NCBI GenBank assembly: GCA_026986305.1
Contig: JALSOU010000169.1
Coordinates: 1 to 8,119 of the forward strand
Direction: 5' to 3'
Length of the DNA: 8,119 nucleotides
DNA from: Thermoplasmata archaeon
Lineage (GTDB): Archaea; Thermoplasmatota; Thermoplasmata; WALJ01
Shown here: positions 1-7,300 of the stretch, one piece after another
Numbering within the stretch: position 1 is the first letter of the stretch
Layout: each line of letters opens with the position of its first letter
Notes under the pieces: model-generated
Told to the model about the DNA's origin: nothing
The model's input: only the letters and a program-made list of their open reading frames with translations
The model's database searches: none
Position numbers and translations under genes: made by a program

Positions 1-14
1 TATTGATAAAGGGT

Positions 15-278
15 TTACTTCTTTTCGTCGCTGAATATCGCCTCTAACTGGCTCATTATGTTCCAGACTATTGTCCTTCCGTGGAGGGGCAGGTTCTGGT
101 CGTTGGCCAGCTCGTCCATGATGAATATCACGCTCGACGCCCTGACATCCAGAGGCTCGTTCTCGTTAAGCAGCCTTTCCTTCGCCTCGGCAGCGCCTCT
201 CCTTATGTTTCTCGGTATGGAGTTGTCCTCAGCGATCTGGTCCAGCAGTTCTATGGCTTTCTTCACCTTTTCTTCCAT
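15..278 (-). CDS. UPF0147 family small helical protein
   Basis: An 87-residue, highly charged protein with no signal peptide or membrane segment. It matches my memory of the archaeal UPF0147 family (COG1698): an N-terminal helix with a KAIELLDQI core, then NSIPRNIRRGAAEAKERL (about residues 19-36), a central DVRASSVIFIMDELANDQNLP (about 44-64) and the ending RTIVWNIMSQLEAI. The length is normal for the family and the molecular role is unknown; a compact all-helical cytoplasmic protein is expected. The ATG is supported by a GGAGGTGA ribosome binding site 4 nt upstream. It is the second gene of an operon, 21 bp after the acyl-CoA synthetase stop, with no room for its own promoter, so it is probably translated by coupling. 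The stop is TAA. What follows downstream is outside the window. Confidence 0.88.
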   Translation of the reverse strand: MEEKVKKAIELLDQIAEDNSIPRNIRRGAAEAKERLLNENEPLDVRASSVIFIMDELANDQNLPLHGRTIVWNIMSQLEAIFSDEKK

Positions 279-284
279 TATTTC

Positions 285-298
285 ACCTCCTCGGAGGT
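285..298 (-). promoter_or_regulatory. Ribosome binding site of the UPF0147 gene inside a perfect palindrome
   Basis: Read on the minus strand this is ACCTCC-GA-GGAGGT, a perfect 14 bp palindrome that starts 1 nt after the TGA of the upstream gene. As RNA it can fold as a 5 bp stem closed by a CGAG tetraloop. The 3' arm is the Shine-Dalgarno core of the next gene (GGAGGTGA, 4 nt before its ATG). A ribosome terminating on the upstream gene would cover the 5' arm and free the site. The palindrome is seen directly; translational coupling is inference. Confidence 0.6.
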
Positions 299-299
299 C

Positions 300-1952
300 T
301 CACTGTTCCTTCTTCATCTTTGCCTCTTCCATCTTTCTCAGTTCCTTCCTTTTAATCTTTCCGCTCTGCGTCTTCGGGAGGTAGTCCGCATCCACGAACT
401 CTATGATTCTCGGATATTTGTAGGGGGCGGTGAGCTTTTTAACATGCTCCTGAAGCTCCTTTTTCAGCTCCTCACTCGGCTCGTATCCGTCTTTAAGCAC
501 CACATAGGCCTTAACAAGCTGTCCCCTTACCCCGTCAGGATCGGGAACTCCGATAACCGCGCTCTCCACAACTGCTGGATGCTCCTGCAATGCGCTCTCC
601 ACTTCAAACGGCCCTATCCTGTATCCTGAGGACTTTATCACATCGTCAGCCCTTCCTACGAACCAGAAATAGCCGTCCTCATCCCGATACGCCTTGTCTC
701 CTGTGAAGTACCAGTCTCCCCTGAATGCCTCCTCGTTAGCCTCAGGCCTCTTCCAGTACTCCTTCATTATTCCCGGAGGCTTTTCAGGCTTAACCCTGAC
801 AGCTATATGGCCTTCTTCTCCAACTGGAACCTCGTTTCCATCGTCGTCCACGATCCTTACATCAAATCCGACAGTGGGCTTTCCCATAGAACCGGCTCTT
901 ATGGGGAACCACTTTGAGTTTCCAACTATCGCCACGGTCTCGGTCTGGCCGTAGTAGTCGTAGATATCAAGGCCTGTCGCTTCTTTCCATACTCTTATGA
1001 CCTCAGGGTTGAGTGGCTCACCAGCGCTCAGGCTGTGCCTAAGGTTGTGAAAGTCAAATTCCTTAAGGTCTTCCTGAAGTATCATCATCCTGTATGCTGT
1101 GGGAGGAGCGCAGAATATGGTAACTCCGTATTTTTCAAGTATTTTCAGCACTATTCTGGGGTTGAACTTTCCCTTAGCATACCACTGAAGCACAGCGGCA
1201 CCATACATCCACTGTGGGAAGAACTTGCCCCACGCTGTCTTAGCCCAGCCAGTATCAGCTATGGTCCACTGAAGGTCCGTTGGCTTAACATCCTGAACCA
1301 TGTATGCGGTGGCCTTGTGTCCTATGGGGTAGGACTGGGTGTGAAGAACCATCTTTGGATACGACTCTGTTCCGGATGTGAAGTATATGAGGAACGGGTC
1401 ATCGGATTTGGTAGGCTCAACATCCTCTCTTTCAAGCCTTCTGGATGCTGTTTCCATAACCTTTTCGTAGGAGACCCAGCCGTCTCTCTCCCCTCCAATG
1501 ATTATGTAGTGCTTGAGGGTTTTCAGATTGGGCCTCGCTTCATCAACCCTGTCGGCGAACTCATGGCTGACTATCGCAGCTACAGCTTCAGCACTGTTTA
1601 CCCTGTACTCTATATCATGCGGCGTTGATAGGGTGGGTGTAGGCATGAAAACCGCGCCTATCCTGTTTATCGCAAGGGCGGCAACATAGAACTCAGGAAT
1701 CCTCGGAATGAGCAGGAAAACCCTATCCCCTTTCTTTATTCCAATCTCCCTGAGATAATTTGCGAACTTCTTTGAGAGTATCTTCAGGTCCCAGAAGGTG
1801 TGATACTGGGGGTTATCCCCGTTCTCGTCCACAGATATGAGGGCCAGCTTGGTCCTGTCCTCTGCCCACTTATCCACAACATCCCATGTGAAGTTGAAGT
1901 ACTCGGGAACATCCCATTTCCATTTCGCACGCTCTTCTTCATATCTGTCCAT
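300..1952 (-). CDS. AMP-forming acyl-CoA synthetase (acetyl/medium-chain type, ANL superfamily)
   Basis: A 550-residue cytoplasmic enzyme expected to join a carboxylic acid to CoA through an acyl-AMP intermediate, using ATP. The ANL motifs occur in order: P-loop TSGTESYPK (192-200), aromatic/hydrophobic acyl pocket region (about 240-295), YGQTET (334-339), YFTGD with Asp419, the hinge GRADDVIKSSGYR (433-445), and LPKTQSGKIKR (525-535) with the probable adenylation lysine Lys532. Length and the PKMVLH context fit the medium-chain/acetyl-CoA synthetase branch (MACS/ACSM-like) rather than long-chain ligases. The substrate cannot be read from sequence; short, branched or aryl acids from amino-acid breakdown are plausible. 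The P-loop is slightly unusual, with Ser where the second Gly often lies. The ATG is preceded by GAGGTGAT at 1956-1963. It is the first gene of the operon with the UPF0147 gene and probably has its own promoter near 1996-2007. Confidence 0.93.
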   Translation of the reverse strand: MDRYEEERAKWKWDVPEYFNFTWDVVDKWAEDRTKLALISVDENGDNPQYHTFWDLKILSKKFANYLREIGIKKGDRVFLLIPRIPEFYVAALAINRIGAVFMPTPTLSTPHDIEYRVNSAEAVAAIVSHEFADRVDEARPNLKTLKHYIIIGGERDGWVSYEKVMETASRRLEREDVEPTKSDDPFLIYFTSGTESYPKMVLHTQSYPIGHKATAYMVQDVKPTDLQWTIADTGWAKTAWGKFFPQWMYGAAVLQWYAKGKFNPRIVLKILEKYGVTIFCAPPTAYRMMILQEDLKEFDFHNLRHSLSAGEPLNPEVIRVWKEATGLDIYDYYGQTETVAIVGNSKWFPIRAGSMGKPTVGFDVRIVDDDGNEVPVGEEGHIAVRVKPEKPPGIMKEYWKRPEANEEAFRGDWYFTGDKAYRDEDGYFWFVGRADDVIKSSGYRIGPFEVESALQEHPAVVESAVIGVPDPDGVRGQLVKAYVVLKDGYEPSEELKKELQEHVKKLTAPYKYPRIIEFVDADYLPKTQSGKIKRKELRKMEEAKMKKEQ

Positions 1953-1995
1953 ATTATCACCTCAAATTGAATTTGCACCCGAATAACGGCCTTGG

Positions 1996-2007
1996 TATTT
2001 AGGTTTT
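1996..2007 (-). promoter_or_regulatory. Probable BRE/TATA promoter of the acyl-CoA synthetase operon
   Basis: On the minus strand AAAACC (BRE-like, 2007-2002) runs directly into TAAATA (TATA-like, 2001-1996). A start about 25 nt downstream falls near 1974 and would give a leader of about 20 nt containing the GAGGTGAT ribosome binding site. It lies in the 62 bp gap after the membrane-protein gene, so the ligase need not depend on upstream transcription. Based on motif and spacing only. Confidence 0.4.
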
Positions 2008-2014
2008 GGGTCGC

Positions 2015-2935
2015 TTACCTGAATGTGAGCCACTGTTTCCTGTCTATTTTTTTCTCCTTGGCTCTCTCCTCTATCCATTCATCTATAAGCTCTACTCCTA
2101 TTACAATGCTGAATATTGCGAAAATGAAGATTATAATATACAGATACGGTGAAAATTCTGGAGATGATATGTGTCTCGAAATGAAGGTTCCTGAAAAAGC
2201 GAAGCTCCCCGCCAATAGAAAGAAGCCATATATCCCATCTTCAGCGTAGCTTAGCACCGATAGATAGATGAACAAGCTCAACTGAACTGTGATTATTGCA
2301 GCCATCAAAAGAATCAATCCCAACAAATGTGCCTGCTCAGGATAGCGGTTCCCGTAGTGAAATCCCTGAGAGATTATGCTGAAATATGTGCCATAAAGGG
2401 CTGAAAGGACCAGCAATATGCCCACCACCAGAGATATGAGGAAACCTATCCACCCTGAGCGGTAGGTATAATAGCTCTTACAATCCCCTTTCACCTTGGG
2501 GTACATGAGAAAATGCATTATGGAAACCATAACCTTCCCTTCATTGAGAGCACATCTCAGAAAGCGCTTTCCCACAACAGCTATGAGTGAGAAAAGGTAG
2601 AGAACCCATAGAAAAGAAAGTACTGATAGGCCTTCACTCACGCCCATGGGTGGACCTACAAAAAAGGAGAGCCATGCAGTTGTGTATATCAGAAGAACCT
2701 TTGATGAGATTGAATAAGCGCTCCTATTTTTTATAAGCTTCCAGAAGAAATAGACGATAGAGATGAGGAACATGGCCATAAAGAGGTATGCCCAGAGGAA
2801 AAAGAATATTATTGCACCTTCATCATATATCTTTATTTCCCTGAGATAAAGGAAGAAATCTATGAAGAAAATGGGCAGAAAGAGCGCAGCGAGGGCATCT
2901 GAGAGTAGCATAAAACCTCTAGAAGGTTTTCTCAT
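2015..2935 (-). CDS. Multi-pass membrane protein of unknown function (about 8 TM segments)
   Basis: A 306-residue, very hydrophobic protein that I do not recognise. Predicted membrane segments by eye are about 9-31, 41-65, 79-96, 103-123, 161-184, 203-229, 234-253 and 263-284. A basic loop at about 122-160 (GKRFLRCALNEGK, then YPKVKGDCKSYYTYRSG) separates two halves of four segments, and a charged tail (about 285-306, EWIEERAKEKKIDRKQ) ends the protein. No clear catalytic, metal-binding or transporter signature is seen, so no function is offered. Base composition is visibly more AT-rich than the flanking genes, as expected for many Phe, Ile and Leu codons. The start is uncertain. The outer ATG (2933-2935) has no Shine-Dalgarno, while the in-frame ATG at 2909-2911 (Met9) has AGAGG 4 nt upstream and would give 298 residues. 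It is divergent from aspS. Confidence 0.75.
   Translation of the reverse strand: MRKPSRGFMLLSDALAALFLPIFFIDFFLYLREIKIYDEGAIIFFFLWAYLFMAMFLISIVYFFWKLIKNRSAYSISSKVLLIYTTAWLSFFVGPPMGVSEGLSVLSFLWVLYLFSLIAVVGKRFLRCALNEGKVMVSIMHFLMYPKVKGDCKSYYTYRSGWIGFLISLVVGILLVLSALYGTYFSIISQGFHYGNRYPEQAHLLGLILLMAAIITVQLSLFIYLSVLSYAEDGIYGFFLLAGSFAFSGTFISRHISSPEFSPYLYIIIFIFAIFSIVIGVELIDEWIEERAKEKKIDRKQWLTFR
2912..2930 (-). promoter_or_regulatory. Inverted repeat across the first codons of the membrane protein
   Basis: On the minus strand this reads AAAACCT-TCTAG-AGGTTTT: a perfect 7 bp stem with a 5 nt loop. It lies between the two candidate start codons, and its 3' arm contains the AGAGG that could serve as ribosome binding site for Met9. 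It could be an operator, an RNA structure limiting initiation, or chance in AT-rich DNA. Confidence 0.35.
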
Positions 2936-2948
2936 AATCGATCATTGA

Positions 2949-2970
2949 ATTTATACTATTTATTTTTTAC
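2949..2970 (-). promoter_or_regulatory. TATA-like region for the membrane-protein gene
   Basis: On the minus strand an A-rich stretch (GTAAAAAATAAATAG) continues into TATAAATT. If the TATA box is the TATAAA at 2955-2950, transcription would start near 2926, inside the long ORF, and favour the Met9 start. If it is the AAATAAAT further upstream (about 2958-2967), the message would be leaderless at 2935. The sequence alone does not decide. Confidence 0.35.
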
Positions 2971-2988
2971 TCACTTTCCTCATCTATG

Positions 2989-2997
2989 TTTATATAG
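2989..2997 (+). promoter_or_regulatory. Probable TATA box of aspS
   Basis: TTTATATAG is a close match to the archaeal TATA box. A start about 25 nt downstream falls near 3018, giving a leader of only a few nucleotides before the ATG at 3024. A weak GGTG at 3015-3018 would act as ribosome binding site only if transcription starts slightly earlier. The aspS message is therefore probably leaderless or nearly so. Confidence 0.55.
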
Positions 2998-3023
2998 AGA
3001 GCATATTCCCACACGGTGCTTCC

Positions 3024-4331
3024 ATGAATCTGAGAGAGAGAAAGCGCTCCGATGAGATAGACCCTGAGTTGGATTCAGAGGTCGTTGTGGCAGGATGGGT
3101 TCAGACCATCAGGAAGAAGGGAAAGATAGCCTTCGTACTCCTCCGAGACAGGGGAGGGGTTGTGCAGATAACCGCCCTTAAAAATGAGATGGGAGAGGAT
3201 GAGTATAACAGGCTAACGAAGGTGCAGAGGGAATCCGTAATAGCTGTCAGGGGAAGGGTGCAGAAGAGCGAGTATGTGAAAAAAGGCTTTGAGATTCTTC
3301 CCATAGAATGGGAGCTTCTAAACGAATCCGATGCTCCACTACCCATGGGCGTCGTGGATAAGGTGAATGTTGAACTTGATACCCGCCTCGATAACAGGTT
3401 CATGGACCTAAGAAGGGAGGAGATAAAAGCCATATTTGAGCTGAAAGCCATCATGCTCTCAGCCATAAGAAAAAGCCTTGAATCCATGGATTTCATAGAG
3501 GTTCAGACGCCGAAGATACTAAAAGCTGGTGCTGAGGGGGGAGCCACCCTCTTCAAACTGGATTACTTCGGTGAAAACGCATATCTCGCGCAGAGCCCGC
3601 AGCTTTTCAAGCAAATACTCATGTCCACAGGGCTTGAAAGGGTTTATGAGATAGGCCCTGCTTTCAGGGCAGAGCTCTCCGATACCACCAGACATCTCAG
3701 CGAATTTACTTCCCTTGACTTTGAGATGGCATTCATAGAGTCTCAGGATGATGTTATGGACGCTGTGGAAGAGATGCTAGACAATGCGATAAAATCTGCG
3801 GTGGAGATGGGTGAGGAACATCTGAAAACCCTAGGTCTGGAACTGAAAGCCCCAAAACGCCCCTATCCCCGCATAAGATTTGAAGAGGCCAAAGCCATGC
3901 TGGAAGAAAAGGGCAAAAGGGTGGAGAACGACCTAGACACCGAAGGAGAAAAAATGCTTGGAGAAATCATGGCTGAGAAGGGCTATGAGGCTTACTTCGT
4001 AGTTGAGTATCCAGAGGAGGAAAAGCCCTTCTATATCATGGAAAAGCCCGGAACCCCATGGTCCTATTCATTTGACCTTGAATTCAGGGGTCAGGAGCTT
4101 GCCTCAGGAGGGCAGAGGGAGCACAGGCCAGAGCTGCTTGAGGAGCGCATGAAAAAGAAAGGGCTGAATCCAGATGATTTTGAGTTCTATCTAAAAGCGT
4201 TCAGATACGGCATGCCTCCGCACGGAGGTGTAGGCATAGGAGTTGAGAGGCTTATTCAAAAGGCTCTCGGTCTGGACAATGTCAGGGAGACCACCATATT
4301 CCCGAGGGACAGGTTCAGGCTGGTTCCGTGA
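3024..4331 (+). CDS. aspS: Aspartyl-tRNA synthetase, archaeal type (possibly Asp/Asn non-discriminating)
   Basis: A 435-residue class IIb synthetase that charges tRNA-Asp (and perhaps tRNA-Asn) with aspartate. The N-terminal OB-fold anticodon-binding domain spans about 15-100 (VVVAGWVQTIRKKGKIAFVLLRD). The catalytic domain has the motif 1 region ending EVQTPKI (159-165), the flipping-loop EGGATLF (171-177), QSPQ (190-193), motif 2 with FRAE (214-217) and HLSEFTSLDFEM (224-235), and motif 3 GVGIGVERL (402-410) with Arg409 for ATP. It ends in FPRD near the C-terminus, as archaeal AspRSs do. Length is typical of the archaeal/eukaryotic form and lacks the bacterial insertion domain. Trp25 in the OB-fold with lysines at 86-87 recalls the non-discriminating enzymes studied in Thermococcus, but my alignment is approximate. 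It is single-cistron here and convergent with the ATPase-TPR gene, with only 38 bp between stops. That gap has a T-rich stretch (4360-4370) but no clear terminator. Confidence 0.96.
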   Translation: MNLRERKRSDEIDPELDSEVVVAGWVQTIRKKGKIAFVLLRDRGGVVQITALKNEMGEDEYNRLTKVQRESVIAVRGRVQKSEYVKKGFEILPIEWELLNESDAPLPMGVVDKVNVELDTRLDNRFMDLRREEIKAIFELKAIMLSAIRKSLESMDFIEVQTPKILKAGAEGGATLFKLDYFGENAYLAQSPQLFKQILMSTGLERVYEIGPAFRAELSDTTRHLSEFTSLDFEMAFIESQDDVMDAVEEMLDNAIKSAVEMGEEHLKTLGLELKAPKRPYPRIRFEEAKAMLEEKGKRVENDLDTEGEKMLGEIMAEKGYEAYFVVEYPEEEKPFYIMEKPGTPWSYSFDLEFRGQELASGGQREHRPELLEERMKKKGLNPDDFEFYLKAFRYGMPPHGGVGIGVERLIQKALGLDNVRETTIFPRDRFRLVP

Positions 4332-4369
4332 TGGATTCGTACCACCCACAATATCACTATATCTATTTT

Positions 4370-7300
4370 CTATCCAAGCTCTTCCAGCGCCTTCCTGTAT
4401 CTATCAAGGTGCAGCATTATACCTGCTTTTTCCCTCTCGGATATCGCCTTTTCTATGTGCTCCCTCGCTCCCTCTATGTCGCCCTTCTTTTTCAGCAATA
4501 GCCCGTACTCGTAATGTGCCCTGCTCGAATTGAATGAGTCTTTTATCTCCTCGCTTTCGGATATGCTTTTCAGCAGCTCCTCTTCCGCTTTATCCAGCTC
4601 ACCCATCGCCCTGTAAACCATTCCGAGAGCCAGCCTGCTCATTCCCTCCTCCGATCCAATTTCCATGGATATATCCATAGCCTGCTTTGCGCTCTCCAGC
4701 GCCATTTTTGTCTTACCGAGCCCCAGATATGCCTCAGCCATGCCAAAAAGCCCATAGATCATTCCCCATTTGTTACCTATCTTCTTGTAAATCTCCAGGC
4801 TGCGCTGATGGTATTCCAGTGCTTTATCCAGATTTCCCATATCCTGGTAAACGGTGCCTATGCTGTTAAGACACATGGTGATGCCATATTTGTTCCCCAT
4901 TTCCTCGAAGATTTCAAGGCTGCGCTGATGGTATTCCAGTGCTTTATCCAGATTTCCAATGACCTGATACACGGCACCTATGCTGTTGAGCACCGTGGCA
5001 ATGCCGTGTTTATACCCGATCTTCTCGAAGATTTCAAGGCTGCGCTGATGGTATTCCAGTGCTTTCTTCATCTCTCCTTTGGAATGTAGCACAGTTCCGA
5101 TATTGGTAAGAGACATGGCTATGCCCTGCTTGTTCCCAATCTTCTCAAAAATCTCCAGGCTGCGCTGGTGATACTCTAGCGCTTTATCCAGATTTCCAAT
5201 GACCTGATATCCATTACCGAGGTTGTTGAGCGCCATGGCTATGCCCTGCTTGTTCCCAATCTTCTCAAAAATCTCCAGGCTGCGTCGGTGATACTCCAGT
5301 GCTTTCTTCATCTCTCCTTTGGAATGGAGCACAGTTCCGATATTGACCATCGCTGCAGCGATGCCCCACTGATATCCTGTGTTTTCCAGCACTTTCAGGC
5401 TCTTTTCATAGTATTCTAAGGCGTGCTCGTATTCACCCTTGTTTGAATAAATGTTACCAACGGCGCGGAGCGCATTGCCGATGTCTTTTGGGTCGGCATT
5501 GTTATCCTCAGCCATCTTCAGAGCTTCAAGGAAAAGTGGCATTGCCCTGTCGTTATCGCCTTTTCTCCAGTGTGGGTATCCAGCAGCCAGAGCTATCCTA
5601 CCGTACTCTGCCGTGCCTTTTTTGACCATGGCCATGGCAGCCTCTATCATCTTTATGGACTGGTCATAATCTCCCTTTTTCTCATAGGCTTCACTCGCTT
5701 TCATCAGCATCCTGGCCTTTGTTTCATTGTCTTCTGCCAATTCGCTTGCTTTCAGGAAGTTTTCAATCGCCTTTTCATACTTCCCCATATATACTTGGAC
5801 ATCCGCGAGTTTCTCCAATACTTCAATTGCATCATTTCCTTCAATAAATTCCAGTGCCTGTTCATAGAATGTGGCCGCTTCTGTGTTTGCATATTTTTCT
5901 GCAGCTTTATCTCCGGCTAGGACTAGGAATTCAACGGCTCTTGCATCTTTCGCCCTGTAGTAGTGGTGTGCCAGCTCATTAACCAACTCGTCCTGTTTAT
6001 CCCTCCACAGTTCCGCCATCGTGTCTGCGACTATGCGGTGGTACTCCTGCCTCAACTCATCAGGTATGCCTCTGTACAGCACCTCTCTTATCTTTGTATG
6101 GTCGAATACATAGTTTCTATCAAGTGAGTGTATCAGCCTGTGCTTTTTCTCTATCTCTCTGAGCTTCTTAAGAAGATGTATCCTGCTTATTCCTGTGACT
6201 TTTCCCACAATATCTGATTGGAACTCCTCTCCAATAACGCTTGCGCATTCCAGTATATCTCTCTCCTCCTCGGTCAACCTGTCCAGCCTTCTCTTAACAA
6301 CATCGTAGACCTTGGATGGGATGTCCAGCACATCTATGTCTTGTACCAGGCTCCATTCTCCTTTTTCATTCTTGGCAATCGAGCCGTCTTCTACCAGTAA
6401 TCTCAAAAGCTCAAGGACAAACAGTGGGGTTCCATCGGTCTCTCTGTATATCCTGTAAAAAAATTTATTACTAAAATCGGTGTTTTTGAGGACTGAACGA
6501 ATAATTCTCTTTGTATCCTCCAGACCCAGGCGTTTTAGCTCTATCTTTTCCAGGAGGCCCTCTCGATTCATCTCCTGCATTGTGGTTTCTAGATGATGCG
6601 CCTTCCCATCATATTCCTGTACAATGTCCTCCGGCCGATATGTGCCCAGCATTATTACTCGGTAATTTCTTGTGTTCCTAGAGAGGTAATGAATGAGTTT
6701 GAGTGTCGTGGGGTCTGCCCATTGCATGTCGTCAAGGAAAAGCAGGAGCGGCCTTACAGCAGATGCTCTCTGAACCCACAACAGTATGTTATCGAACAGA
6801 TTCTCCTGCTTTACCTTCGGGTCGTCCACCAGAAACTTGCCATCGTATTTTCCTGAATCCACAAACCACGATATTTTAGATTGGACAGCACTTGCAGCCG
6901 AAGTGTCGCCAGTCCATGCATCGTATTTATCTCCTATATCTGCCAGTGTTTTATCCATGTCCTCTATCAGAAACTCGCTTCTTGACCCTTTTATCACCAA
7001 AGCCAGAGATATTTCACCAGCCGAGCGAATTAAAATTGTATACTCACCATACCCGATGGAATTTAGACCTGCATCGCCCCCTCGTTTCATCATAGAAAAT
7101 GAATCATGAACAAAGTTTCCAACAGCCTGCAGCATTCCTGCGAATATGTCCGGGTCAAGGTCGGATTCTTCCCTCTCTACCTTGGCTATCAGCATTCCTG
7201 CACTATTCATCAGGTATACGGAGATCACCATAGGCGGCGGATCCCCGGATATGAGGTGAGAAAGGCCTGCATCGCGGAGCGCGGTTTTTACAGGCATGAG

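Noticed and set aside
81..629. Plus-strand ORF of 182 codons
   Set aside because: It lies opposite UPF0147 and the acyl-CoA synthetase, both well-supported protein families, and its product has no recognisable domain.
1035..1628. Plus-strand ORF of 197 codons
   Set aside because: It is antisense to the core of the acyl-CoA synthetase, with no ribosome binding site or recognisable protein.
3101..3496. Minus-strand ORF of 131 codons
   Set aside because: Shadow of aspS; its low-complexity Ser/Phe-rich product is typical of the antisense of Glu- and Lys-rich coding DNA.
4332..4369. Bidirectional terminator between aspS and the ATPase-TPR gene
   Set aside because: There is only a short T-rich stretch on the plus strand and no stem-loop. 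The evidence is too weak to list as a feature.
4808..5089. Plus-strand ORF with an internal repeat (MVFQCFIQIS)
   Set aside because: The repetition simply mirrors the TPR-coding repeats on the other strand.
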